Below, in pieces: positions 53,850-62,747 of a stretch of 64,000 nt of DNA; position 1 is the stretch's first letter, and each line of letters starts with the position of its first letter. The notes under the pieces were generated by a model, which worked only from the letters and a program-made list of their open reading frames with translations, did not search any database and was not told where the DNA came from. A program made the translations under genes and the position numbers. The stretch spans positions 186,001-250,000 of the forward strand of contig CAJMQJ010000002.1 in NCBI GenBank assembly GCA_905215525.1, read 5' to 3'. This DNA is from an uncultured bacterium (GTDB taxonomy: Bacteria; Actinomycetota; Coriobacteriia; Coriobacteriales; Coriobacteriaceae).

Positions 53850-55574
53850 ATGTCGCAAAACGATCGAACTCAACTGATTCCCGATCCGCAGCAGCCGAGC
53901 AGGCACACCGGCGGCGTTCAGTCACCGCGTCCTATCGCGCCGAGCCACGGTCAGCAGCGTGGTGCGGCAAACGCTTCCCAACGCCCGAACCAGCAGCGTC
54001 AGCAACGTCAACAGCGCCAGGCAAACGGCAATGCGCCCAAGCAGCCCCCCACGCACGCCCGAGGCGATCGCGGCCCCGCGCGCAAGTCCGCCGAGAACAA
54101 TAAGTCGGGCAAAAAGACGACGCTCTTTGTCGTCCTGGGTCTTATCGTCATTGTCTATATCGTAGGCGTCGTAGCATTTTCCCAGCTAGCCTACCCCAAT
54201 ACCGCCATCGCCGGCGTCGACGTCTCGTTCTCAAACGCTTCGTCTGCCGCCACCAAGGTCAACTCGGCTTGGAAGCACTATAAGCTCACCGTGACAGGCG
54301 ATGACTTTAGCTGGACGTATCAGCCCGAGTCCGATGAGCCCATCGTCGACGGCGAAGTTGCCGCAAAAGAGATCATCAGCCACAACGAAGCCTTTGTATG
54401 GCCGGTCCGCCTTGTGGAATCCTTAAGCGGAAAGACCAAAACAACCGCTACCTCCAACGAAGTCGATCTTGATCAAGACGTCGACCTGTCCATGCTCTCC
54501 GACACTTTTGACCAAAAGAAGTTTGAGGAGGATCTGGGCGCCGCCATCGACGAGTTTAACGAGGGGCGTTCGGGCACGTTCGAGGCCAATAGCTCTTATG
54601 ACGAGCAGGCCGGCAAGTTTACCGTCGAGAAGGCGCGCTCCAACGAAAAACTCGACCGCGAGCATGTCATTAAGTATGCCGAACTCGAGCTTGCCTCGCT
54701 GTCCGAGACCGTAGACCTTTCCAAGCTCGGCAACGATGCCTATGAACCGCTCAATGGAACGCTGACCGATGATCAGATTCAGACCGCATGCGATGCCGCC
54801 AACAACTTCCTGGGCGTCAACGTGACCCTCAAGCTCAACGGCGAGGATGCCGGCAAGGTTGATGGCAGCTCCGTGTTGCAGTGGATCAGCTTTGCCGATC
54901 CGGCCAACCCCACGCTCGATACGTCGCAGATCAGCAGCTGGGCAGCCGAGCTCGCCAACGGCTTCAATACCGTGGGCTCCACTCGCTGGTGGACGCGCGC
55001 CGATGGCAAGCAGTGCGCCGTCGAAGGCGGCGACTTTGGTTGGTCCATCGACAGCAGCTCGCTCGCCAAGCAGGTCGAGGACGCCATTAACAACAAGCAG
55101 ACCGGCGAAATCGAGATCAAGTACTCCCAGAAGGCAGACACCTTTACCGCAAAGGGAGAGCCCGATTGGAAGGCATACGTCGATGTCGATCTGTCCGAGC
55201 AGCACGCGCGCTACTACGACGAGAGTGGCAACATCGTGTGGGAGGCCAACTTCATCTCCGGCAAGCCGGGAGAGGACGCCACCCCCGAGGGCGTATGGCA
55301 GATTAACAGCAACGATGGCGCCAGCAAGCTCATCGGTGCCAAGGACCCCGAGACCGGCAAGCCCAAATACGAGAGCCCGGTCAGCTATTGGATGCCGTTT
55401 GAGGGAAACATGGTCGGTTTCCACGATGCAACGTGGCAAAACGACAAGAGTTTCGACGATCCCAACTCCTACAAGTGGTGCGGCAGCCACGGATGCATCA
55501 ACCTTCGCCTGGCCGACGCCAAGGCGCTGCACGATTGCATCAAAGTCGGCCTGTGCGTGGTTGTCCACTCGTAG
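53850..55574 (+). CDS. L,D-transpeptidase (YkuD) with membrane anchor
   Basis: About 574 residues. A Gln/Arg/Pro-rich cytoplasmic start is followed by one membrane helix (TTLFVVLGLIVIVYIVGVVA, about residues 90-110), two PG-binding-4-like repeats outside, and a C-terminal YkuD domain with GFHDATW and GSHGCINLRL (catalytic Cys in SHGC). It cross-links or attaches to peptidoglycan between meso-diamino acids, making cell walls resistant to penicillin-binding enzymes. ATG 53850 is favoured by AGGA 10 nt upstream, and 53841 is possible. Confidence 0.88.
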   Translation: MSQNDRTQLIPDPQQPSRHTGGVQSPRPIAPSHGQQRGAANASQRPNQQRQQRQQRQANGNAPKQPPTHARGDRGPARKSAENNKSGKKTTLFVVLGLIVIVYIVGVVAFSQLAYPNTAIAGVDVSFSNASSAATKVNSAWKHYKLTVTGDDFSWTYQPESDEPIVDGEVAAKEIISHNEAFVWPVRLVESLSGKTKTTATSNEVDLDQDVDLSMLSDTFDQKKFEEDLGAAIDEFNEGRSGTFEANSSYDEQAGKFTVEKARSNEKLDREHVIKYAELELASLSETVDLSKLGNDAYEPLNGTLTDDQIQTACDAANNFLGVNVTLKLNGEDAGKVDGSSVLQWISFADPANPTLDTSQISSWAAELANGFNTVGSTRWWTRADGKQCAVEGGDFGWSIDSSSLAKQVEDAINNKQTGEIEIKYSQKADTFTAKGEPDWKAYVDVDLSEQHARYYDESGNIVWEANFISGKPGEDATPEGVWQINSNDGASKLIGAKDPETGKPKYESPVSYWMPFEGNMVGFHDATWQNDKSFDDPNSYKWCGSHGCINLRLADAKALHDCIKVGLCVVVHS

Positions 55575-55706
55575 TGCAACGCGCACATTCATACAACGTG
55601 GAACTGCTGCGACCAATCTAACAATTCCGAAAGATACCGTCCTATGCGCCTGCCCCAACCGGCGGGCGCATATACTTATCAAGGTTCTTTCTATAAAGGA
55701 GACGCT

Positions 55707-57128
55707 ATGCCGAATGTCCCCAACATCACCCCGGGCCCGGATGATACCGAGCACACGCCCGAAGGTGCCACCGAAACGCTTCCTCTGATCACAGACGTAC
55801 ATGCCGACAAGGAGAGCGGACTCACGAACGATACGGCCGAGATTTCCGATGAAGAGGCATATGCCAAGCTCAAGGCAAAACGTGCCGAACGTCGACGCAA
55901 AAAGCTGATTCGACGCGGCATTGCCGCCGGCATCGTGGGTGTCATCGCGCTCATTGCCATTGTCGCAACCCTGGTTATCAATGCGCAGCCACAGGGCGAT
56001 AGCGGGCCTGCGACCGACATGGTGACCGAGGGCACGTTTAGCACAACGGTCGAGGCAAAAGGCCAGCTCAAACCCATTTCGTCCTCAGTGGTCTCCCCTT
56101 CTGTCGACGGCACGGTCGATTCGATCAACGTGCAGGCAGGCCAATCCGTCAACGAGGGCGACGTGCTTATGACCATTAAAAACGACGAGCTCGATCGCAA
56201 CGTTGCCGAGGCGCAGCGTGCAGTTGCAGCCGCTCAAGAAGACCTCGCCAACGCGCAGAAAGCCGCAGCTGCCGCGCAGGCCAACCCAACGACGGACGTC
56301 GACGGAGGTTCCGCAGCGGCTGGCATCTCCGCCGCATCAGCGGACACGAACGCCGTATCGGCCGCGCAGCGCAGCCTCACATCGGCGCAGGCAAACCTCG
56401 ATCAGGCGAACGCCAAGGCCGCCAGCCGTACGGTCACGGCCCCGAGCTCGGGCAGCATCGTGGCGCTCAACGCCAAGGTGGGCGCCACGGTAACAGGCGG
56501 CATGATCATGGGCGAAAGCGATACGAGCGGCGGCAAGCAGTGCATGCAGATCGCCGACCTGTCCAAGATGAAGGTGACGGTTCAGGTGGGCGAAAAGGAT
56601 ATCGCCAAAATTGCCGTGGGCCAAAGCGCCAACGTGACCTATCCCGCGTTTCCCGATATCGTGAGCCAGGGCACCGTCACGGCTATCGCCTCGGTGGCAA
56701 ACTCCGACTCCTCCTCAGGGAGCGGCGGCAGTGTGACCTTTAACGTCGACATCCTCATCGAAGCACCCGACAGCCGCCTTAAGCCCGGTATGACTGCCGA
56801 GGTCTCGGTGGTAACCGAACAGCTTGACGACGTGGTCATGGTGCCCACCATGGCGCTGATGACCGAGGACGGCGAGCACTATTACGTCAATCTGGCCACC
56901 GATGGCGAAGGCAAGGAAACGCGCCGCGTGAAGGTGACCGTCGTGACGCAAAACGACAACGAGGCTGTAGTCGGTAAGACGCAGGTCAAGCGCGACGACC
57001 AGGGCAACGAGATCAATCCAGACGTCCCGGTTACCAAGCTACGCGACGGCGACACCATCGTGACGGATACCGGCACAGGCATGACGGCAGACGGCGGCGA
57101 CAACATGCCTGCCGACGAGGGCAAGTAA
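55707..57128 (+). CDS. MacA-like periplasmic/extracytoplasmic adaptor protein
   Basis: 473 residues. A charged cytoplasmic segment (KLKAKRAERRRKKLIRR) is followed by one helix (about 72-95), a lipoyl/barrel-sandwich region (SVVSPSVDGTVDSINVQAGQ), an Ala-rich alpha-hairpin (about 155-240), the second lipoyl half and a beta-barrel (LKPGMTAEVSVVTEQ). Family: HlyD/RND adaptor of MacAB-type exporters. GGAG lies 5 nt before the ATG. The stop overlaps the ATPase start (TAATG). It acts with the next two genes. Confidence 0.88.
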   Translation: MPNVPNITPGPDDTEHTPEGATETLPLITDVHADKESGLTNDTAEISDEEAYAKLKAKRAERRRKKLIRRGIAAGIVGVIALIAIVATLVINAQPQGDSGPATDMVTEGTFSTTVEAKGQLKPISSSVVSPSVDGTVDSINVQAGQSVNEGDVLMTIKNDELDRNVAEAQRAVAAAQEDLANAQKAAAAAQANPTTDVDGGSAAAGISAASADTNAVSAAQRSLTSAQANLDQANAKAASRTVTAPSSGSIVALNAKVGATVTGGMIMGESDTSGGKQCMQIADLSKMKVTVQVGEKDIAKIAVGQSANVTYPAFPDIVSQGTVTAIASVANSDSSSGSGGSVTFNVDILIEAPDSRLKPGMTAEVSVVTEQLDDVVMVPTMALMTEDGEHYYVNLATDGEGKETRRVKVTVVTQNDNEAVVGKTQVKRDDQGNEINPDVPVTKLRDGDTIVTDTGTGMTADGGDNMPADEGK

Positions 57129-57901
57129 TGCGTCCCGTCATCGACATCCGCAACGTGCACCGCATCTTTGAGAGCGAGGCCGGTTGCGCCCACATCCTGC
57201 ATAACGTGAGCCTGGCAGTAGATCCCGGTGAGTTCGTTGCCATCACCGGCCCCTCGGGCTCAGGCAAGTCGACGCTCATGAACATCCTGGGCTGCCTGGA
57301 CAAACCGACGGCAGGCGATTACTTCCTGCAAGGGCTCAACGTCGCCGAGCTCGACGATGACGAGCTCACCGAGGTGCGAGCGCTGAGCATCGGCTTTGTC
57401 TTTCAGAGCTTTAATCTGCTGCCGCGCCTGACGGTGATCGAAAACGTCATGCTGCCGCTGTCCTACACCAATGTGCCGCGCAGCCAGCGCGAGATGCACG
57501 CCGTGCACGCACTGCAAGCCGTCACGCTTCCGGTCGACCATTGGGACCATCGTATATCGGAGCTGTCGGGCGGACAGATGCAGCGCGTCGCCATCGCGCG
57601 CGCCCTTGTCAACGATCCACCCATCATTTTGGCCGACGAGCCGACGGGCAACCTGGACTCCGCCACGGGAGCGCTCGTCATGGAAACCTTCCACAAGCTC
57701 CAGGAGCGCGGCAAAACCATCGTGCTTATCACACACGACCCCGGCATCGCCGCCGAGGCCGACCGCGCCGTGACCATCCGCGACGGTCGCATTCACGACG
57801 GCGCGTATATTCCACATGCACCGCGGACCCTGCGCAGCGCCGTAGATAGCCTGCCCATGATTTCCGCCTCCGCCAACCCGTCGAAAGGAGTGGTGGCATG
57901 A
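57128..57901 (+). CDS. MacB-like ABC transporter ATPase
   Basis: 257 residues. Walker A ITGPSGSGKSTLMNILG, Q-loop FVFQSFNLLP, signature ELSGGQMQRVAIARAL, Walker B IILADEPTGNLDS and His-switch LITHDPGIA match the LolD/MacB ATPase group. It overlaps the permease gene by 4 nt (ATGA). It powers export of an unknown compound, peptide or lipoprotein. Confidence 0.92.
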   Translation: MRPVIDIRNVHRIFESEAGCAHILHNVSLAVDPGEFVAITGPSGSGKSTLMNILGCLDKPTAGDYFLQGLNVAELDDDELTEVRALSIGFVFQSFNLLPRLTVIENVMLPLSYTNVPRSQREMHAVHALQAVTLPVDHWDHRISELSGGQMQRVAIARALVNDPPIILADEPTGNLDSATGALVMETFHKLQERGKTIVLITHDPGIAAEADRAVTIRDGRIHDGAYIPHAPRTLRSAVDSLPMISASANPSKGVVA

Positions 57902-59112
57902 GCGCCCGCGATCTTATCCAGGAAGCCCTTCACTCGCTCGAGGCCAACAAGGGGCGCAGCCTGCTCACCATCCTGGGCATTGTCATCGGCATCGCCTCGG
58001 TCATTGCCATGACTTCGCTCATCGGCGGCATCCAAAACAGCCTGGTCAACAGTCTGGGCCTCAATGCGGCGCGCATGGTGCAAATCTATTCGTCGCAAGA
58101 ACTCACCGAGTCGGACATCGAGAAGCTTCAAAAACTGGTGCCGCAGATAGAGCAGATCGGCATTGTCGACAGCGCGTATACCGAGTACAAGACCGGCGAT
58201 AAAAGCTATACCGTCATGGCACAGGGTGTCGATAGCAACATGCTCGACGCCGTGGGGGCCAGCAAGCTCGTTGCGGGGCGCACCTACACCGATGTCGAGT
58301 CAAAGGCAGGCTCGCGCGTGGCGCTCATCAGCCGCGGCGGCGCCGATCAGCTTTACGGCAACGAACAGGATGCGCTGGGGAAAACCATCAAGGTGTCCAA
58401 CGGCGAGGTGCAGATTGTAGGCGTGATTGATGGCGGCAGCGACTCCATGGGCTCGCTCGCGCTGTATATGCCACGCGAAACCATCGCCGGGCTGTTTGGC
58501 GACGAGAATCCTTCATTTCCCAGCGTGACGGCACTTGCCGCCGAGGGCACGGACATGGATGAGCTTTGTAAGACCATCGAGTCCAAGGTGCGCGCGATGA
58601 AGGGCATCGAGGAGGAGGATGAGTACGACAGTGTATCGGCGACATCCATGAAAAGCGCCATCGATGCACTCAACTCCTTTATGGGCGCGTTCTCGCTCAT
58701 CATGGGTGCTGTCGCCAGCATCTCGCTGCTTGTCGGCGGTATCGGCATAATGAATATGATGCTCACCAACGTGACTGAGCGCATTCGAGAGGTCGGCATC
58801 CGCCGCGCTCTGGGCGCCAGTCGTCGCGATATCACTGCGCAGTTTTTGGCCGAGTCTTCGGCGCTGTGCGTCACCGGCGGACTGTTGGGTGTCCTGATAG
58901 GCTATCTGCTGGCCTGGGGTCTCGCGATGTTTGCCTCCGGATCCGGGATTCTTGGCGAGCTCGGTGCCAGCGGGCAAATCACACCGAGTTTTTCAATCGC
59001 CACGGTGCTGCTGGCCTTCGCCGTCTCCGTCGGCATCGGCGTAATATTTGGCTTCTACCCCGCTCGACGCGCGGCAAAGCTCGACCCGGTGGAGTGCCTA
59101 CGCTACCAGTAA
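57898..59112 (+). CDS. MacB-like ABC transporter permease (FtsX family)
   Basis: 404 residues. It has an N-terminal helix (GRSLLTILGIVIGIASVIAM), a large extracytoplasmic domain (about residues 50-260), and three C-terminal helices starting AFSLIMGAVASISLLVGGIG with the conserved NMMLTNVTERIREVGIRRAL coupling segment. This is the MacB/FtsX permease shape. With the adaptor it forms a tripartite-like exporter in a Gram-positive setting. Confidence 0.9.
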   Translation: MSARDLIQEALHSLEANKGRSLLTILGIVIGIASVIAMTSLIGGIQNSLVNSLGLNAARMVQIYSSQELTESDIEKLQKLVPQIEQIGIVDSAYTEYKTGDKSYTVMAQGVDSNMLDAVGASKLVAGRTYTDVESKAGSRVALISRGGADQLYGNEQDALGKTIKVSNGEVQIVGVIDGGSDSMGSLALYMPRETIAGLFGDENPSFPSVTALAAEGTDMDELCKTIESKVRAMKGIEEEDEYDSVSATSMKSAIDALNSFMGAFSLIMGAVASISLLVGGIGIMNMMLTNVTERIREVGIRRALGASRRDITAQFLAESSALCVTGGLLGVLIGYLLAWGLAMFASGSGILGELGASGQITPSFSIATVLLAFAVSVGIGVIFGFYPARRAAKLDPVECLRYQ

Positions 59113-59124
59113 GCCACCACCAAC

Positions 59125-59193
59125 AAGTTGCGGTGAAATAGGGACTGAATATGCTATCTAGCAGCAAAAGCAGACACTATTTCACCGCAACTT
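59125..59193. repeat. AGTTGCGGTGAAATA inverted-repeat element, copy 2
   Basis: Arms 59125-59140 and 59178-59193 are perfect inverses and share sequence with copy 1 (42779-42845), including the GGACTG extension; the centre differs. It lies 13 bp after the permease stop and before convergent cobalamin genes. Confidence 0.85.
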
Positions 59194-59195
59194 AT

Positions 59196-59310
59196 TGAAG
59201 GGCTGTTTGCGCCAGTTCCGGGCGTCGTCCTCGAGCTATTAGCGGATGACGGGCTTGTACGGGTCGAGCTTGCTCGGGGCGATCCTCCTCGCGGGCGGGA
59301 GGGCGCGCAG
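59196..59310 (-). pseudogene. IS21-type (IstA) transposase remnant
   Basis: On the minus strand the frame reads ...APSKLDPYKPVIR, two stops (TAA TAG), then LEDDARNWRKQ. This resembles the SKLDPYKxxIxxWLExD...KQ block of IstA transposases of IS21. Only about 35 residues are left. It sits between repeat copy 2 and the end of cobK. Confidence 0.5.
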
Positions 59311-59323
59311 GCGCGGCGAGCGC

Positions 59324-60097
59324 CTAGCGCGCGAACTCCCGTAAGAGCGCATCTTCCACTTCCCGAAGCGAAAGGGCCCCGCCTCCCTCGGCGGGACGGG
59401 TGACCACGATACAGCGCGCTCCCACGGCGCGCGCTGCGGCGAGCTTCTCGGCCGTGCCGCCTACGGTTCCCGAGTCCTTGGTCACAAGCCACTGGGCGCC
59501 CACCTGCCGAAGCATCGCCTCGTTGAGCTCGCGGGTGAAGGGCCCCTGCATGCCGATGACGTGCGACGGCGAAAACCCCGCGTCGATGCACTTCGTTATA
59601 GCACCGGGCAGCGGGAGCACACGCACGAAGAAGCGCTCCGCGAAATCGGCGACGCGCGTGTAGGGAGCAAGCTCCTTGCTCCCCGTCGTGAGAAGAACGC
59701 GACCCGGGTTCTCGGAGAGAAAGCGCGCCGCGCAGGCGATCGACGCGACCGGCACGACGCCTTTGGGCAGCGCCTCGACCGGGCGCGCAAGGCGCAGGCA
59801 TCGTGCACCCACGGCGAGCGAAGCGGCCCGGATGTTGTCGCTTGCGAGTGTAGCGAAGGGGTGCGTGGCGTCGACGACGATGCGCGCGCCGGAAAGCTCG
59901 CGCTCCATGTCGGCATCGTCGAGCCTGCCCGCATGCACCTCGATGCCCGGAAGCTCACCCAATAGCTCGCCTCCGTACTCGGTTGCCGCGTAGGCACGGG
60001 CGGGGATACCCGCCCCGCTCGCCCATTCGCACAGAAGGCGGCCCTCGGTGGTGCCGGCGAAGATGCGCAGCGCCGGCACGGATGCGGGGGCCGTCAC
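59324..60097 (-). CDS. cobK: Precorrin-6A reductase
   Basis: 257 residues. LRIFAGTTEGRLLCEWA, VVDATHPFATLASDNI, LLTTGSKEL, GMQGPFTRELNEAML and LVTKDSGTVGG are CobK/CbiJ blocks. It reduces precorrin-6A (or its cobalt form) with NAD(P)H in the corrin ring pathway. The GTG at 60097 overlaps the cbiC stop (GTGA); a longer open frame runs antisense to reason within cbiC and is not used. It is the last gene of the operon. Confidence 0.9.
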   Translation of the reverse strand: MTAPASVPALRIFAGTTEGRLLCEWASGAGIPARAYAATEYGGELLGELPGIEVHAGRLDDADMERELSGARIVVDATHPFATLASDNIRAASLAVGARCLRLARPVEALPKGVVPVASIACAARFLSENPGRVLLTTGSKELAPYTRVADFAERFFVRVLPLPGAITKCIDAGFSPSHVIGMQGPFTRELNEAMLRQVGAQWLVTKDSGTVGGTAEKLAAARAVGARCIVVTRPAEGGGALSLREVEDALLREFAR

Positions 60098-60735
60098 TTC
60101 GCGCCACCCGTGCGCGTGATCTGGTAGAGCAGCGCGTTCATAATGGCGGCCGCCACGGTCGAGCCGCCCTTGCGACCCCTCGCGACGATGGCCGGCACGC
60201 GTCGCGCAAGTAGCTCCTCTTTCGCCTCGACCACGTTCACAAACCCGACCGGCACCCCAACGACGAGCGCGGGCGCGATCTTCCCCGCGTCCATGAGCTC
60301 GGCGAGGCGCAGAAGTGCTGTGGGAGCGTTGCCGACGGCCACGATGAGCGGACCCTCGATGCGGCAAGCTTTGTCCATGCTCGCAACGGCGCGAGTCGTG
60401 CCCGCGGCGCGCGCAGCCGCAGCGACATCAGGGTCGGCCATGTAGCACACGGCCTTGCAGCCGAGCTTCGCGAGCGCGGGCTTACTTATGCCTGCGAGCG
60501 CCATGTTCGTGTCGGTGAGTACCGTGGCCCCTGCACGCAGTGCGTCGAGCGCACAGTGCGCGGCGTCATGGGTGAACACGAGGGAATCGGCGTACGAGAA
60601 GTCGGCAGTGGTGTGGATGACGCGCTTCACGACGGGCTCTTCGAGCGGCGGGAACGTGCGGCCGCCGAGCTCTTCGGTGATGATCTCGAAGCTGCGCCGC
60701 TCGATGTCGCCGGGCGCCATCTCCTTGGAATCCAT
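60094..60735 (-). CDS. cbiC: Precorrin-8X methylmutase (CbiC/CobH)
   Basis: 213 residues. IERRSFEIITEELG, VVKRVIHTTADFSYAD (catalytic His), LTDTNMALAGISKPAL and GRKGGSTVAAAIMNALLYQ are typical. It moves the C-11 methyl group to C-12 to give hydrogenobyrinate or cobyrinate. It starts directly after the cobO stop and overlaps cobK. Confidence 0.93.
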   Translation of the reverse strand: MDSKEMAPGDIERRSFEIITEELGGRTFPPLEEPVVKRVIHTTADFSYADSLVFTHDAAHCALDALRAGATVLTDTNMALAGISKPALAKLGCKAVCYMADPDVAAAARAAGTTRAVASMDKACRIEGPLIVAVGNAPTALLRLAELMDAGKIAPALVVGVPVGFVNVVEAKEELLARRVPAIVARGRKGGSTVAAAIMNALLYQITRTGGAK

Positions 60736-61251
60736 CTAGTACTCCACTCCTTCCCTTGCACATATCCCCTGAGAGTAGGGGTGTTTCTCGCACCGCATCT
60801 CGGTTATGTAGTCGGCCTTCTCCACGATTTTGCGGGAAGGCGCGCGCCCGGTGAGCGCTACTTCGACGCCACGCGCGGACATATCGAGCGCGCGGTCCAC
60901 GAGCGCCTCGTCGACAAGCCCCTTCGAAAGCGCGTCGAGCGCCTCGTCGAGCACGAGCAGCCCCTCCTGAGCGCCCTCGAGCTCGGCGAGCGCGGAAGCG
61001 AGGTTCCCATCGTGCAGCTCGCACGTCGCGGCAAGTTCTTCCGACGTCATCGACCAGGTAAACTTGTCCGACACCTTCCCCGCGAACAAGGGCACGCCGA
61101 AATGCTCGGCGAGCAGGCGCGCCTCCCCGCTTTCGCCGTCTTTCAGGAACTGCACGACTACGACGCGGCGGCCTGCGGCGAGCATGCGAAGGGCGAGGCC
61201 CATCGCCGCCGTGGTCTTGCCTTTGCCGTCGCCATGATACACGTGAATCAT
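60736..61251 (-). CDS. cobO: Corrinoid adenosyltransferase (CobO/BtuR type)
   Basis: 171 residues. The P-loop HGDGKGKTTAAMGLALRM is at residues 6-23, then VVQFLKDGESGEARLL, VLDEALDALSKGL and the final EKHPYSQGICAREGVEY. It adenosylates the cobalt of cob(I)yrinate diamide from ATP. ATG at 61251 overlaps the cbiP stop by 4 nt. GGAGG stands at suitable distance. Confidence 0.93.
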   Translation of the reverse strand: MIHVYHGDGKGKTTAAMGLALRMLAAGRRVVVVQFLKDGESGEARLLAEHFGVPLFAGKVSDKFTWSMTSEELAATCELHDGNLASALAELEGAQEGLLVLDEALDALSKGLVDEALVDRALDMSARGVEVALTGRAPSRKIVEKADYITEMRCEKHPYSQGICAREGVEY

Positions 61252-62747
61252 ACGCCCTCCTCGATAATGCGGTAGACATACTCCATGTCGAGCGCCCCGC
61301 GCACGACGTCGGCCAGGCGGTCGAACTCGCGCGCACGGTGATCGGCTGCGGACGCTGCGCCCGCAGCACCCACGACGCTCTCGGGCAGGCCGCGCATGCG
61401 CGCGAGCGAGCGCGCGAGGGCGAGCGCCAACCCCGGTTCGTCGAACAGGCCGTGGAGATAGGTTCCGAACACGTTTCCGCAGGCCGCGCCTTCTGGTTTG
61501 CCGCCAATCGTGCCTGCAGGGGCGCAGGAGACGGTCGTTTCGCCGTCGTGAATCTCGTACCCGCGCGCCGTCATGCCGTTCCACACCGAGAACGCGCCTT
61601 GGGCGCCCGTGATGCGCAGCTCCGACTGGGCGAGGCACTTTTCCTCCTTGAACACCGTACTTGCAGGGATGAGCCCGAGCCCGCGCGCGGTGCCAGCGCC
61701 TTCCCTGCCATGCGGGTCGGAAAGCTCGTCTCCCAAGAGCTGGTAGCCTCCGCATATGCCGAGCACCGGCGTGCCCGCGCCCGAAAGCGCGCGTACACAG
61801 GCTCCGATGCCGCTAGCCGCAAGCCAGCGCGCGTCGTCGAGCGTGGTCTTCGAGCCGGGAAGCACCACCAGGTCGGGTCGGCCCAGATCGGTCGTCGAGG
61901 AAACGTAGCGCACGCCCATGCCGGGCACGCGCGAAAGCGGGTCGAAGTCGGTGAAGTTCGACAGATGCGGAAGGCGCACGACGGCGACATCGATGACGCC
62001 GCGCGCCTCGCGGGCAGATAGGCGCGGCGCGAGCGAGTCCTCGTCGTCCAGGTCGAGCGTAAGATACGGCACGACCCCCACGACGGGAACCCCGCACATC
62101 TTCTCGAGCGGGGCCAAACCCGGGCGCAGGATTTCCACATCGCCGCGGAACTTGTTCACCACAAGCCCCCGCAAAAGCGCGCGATCCTCGGGCGCAAAGA
62201 GCGCGACCGTACCGTAGAGCTGGGCAAACACCCCGCCTGGGTCGATGTCGCCCACGAGCAGCACGGGGGAGGACACGGCGCGCGCGAGCCCCATGTTGAC
62301 GATGTCGTTTTCGGAAAGGTTGATTTCGGCGGGGCTGCCGGCGCCCTCGATGACGATGACGTCGTTTTCCTCCGCGAGAGAATCGAACGCCTCCAAAATC
62401 TGCGGCATGAGCGCCTTCTTTCGCGCGAAGTAGTCCCTCGCAGCGAAGGCTCCCTTCGCCTTGCCGGCCACGATGAGCTGGCTTCGGTGGTCGCTTTCAG
62501 GCTTGAGAAGGATGGGGTTCATGCGCACGTCGGGCGCGATGCCGCACGCCTCGGCCTGCATGATCTGGGCGCGCCCCATCTCGAGCCCGTCGGCCGTGAC
62601 ACCGCTGTTGAGCGCCATGTTCTGGCTCTTGAAGGGAGTCACGCGTAGGCCGTCCTGCGAAAGCACGCGGCACAGCCCCGCCGCAAGCAGGCTCTTCCCC
62701 GCGTTCGACATGGTGCCCTGGATCATGATGGGCTTCGCCCTACCCAC
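61248..62747 (-). CDS. cbiP: Cobyric acid synthase (CbiP/CobQ)
   Basis: 499 residues. An N-terminal dethiobiotin-synthetase-like domain (MIQGTMSNAGKSLLAAG, VIEGAGSPAEINL, GDIDPGGVFA) is joined to a class I glutamine amidotransferase domain with catalytic Cys in GICGGYQLLG and His in GTYLHGLF. It amidates four side chains of the corrin ring. GTG at 62747 was chosen because AAGGAGG is about 9 nt upstream; the frame extends much further without such a site. It overlaps the preceding gene by 8 nt. Confidence 0.92.
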   Translation of the reverse strand: MGRAKPIMIQGTMSNAGKSLLAAGLCRVLSQDGLRVTPFKSQNMALNSGVTADGLEMGRAQIMQAEACGIAPDVRMNPILLKPESDHRSQLIVAGKAKGAFAARDYFARKKALMPQILEAFDSLAEENDVIVIEGAGSPAEINLSENDIVNMGLARAVSSPVLLVGDIDPGGVFAQLYGTVALFAPEDRALLRGLVVNKFRGDVEILRPGLAPLEKMCGVPVVGVVPYLTLDLDDEDSLAPRLSAREARGVIDVAVVRLPHLSNFTDFDPLSRVPGMGVRYVSSTTDLGRPDLVVLPGSKTTLDDARWLAASGIGACVRALSGAGTPVLGICGGYQLLGDELSDPHGREGAGTARGLGLIPASTVFKEEKCLAQSELRITGAQGAFSVWNGMTARGYEIHDGETTVSCAPAGTIGGKPEGAACGNVFGTYLHGLFDEPGLALALARSLARMRGLPESVVGAAGAASAADHRAREFDRLADVVRGALDMEYVYRIIEEGV

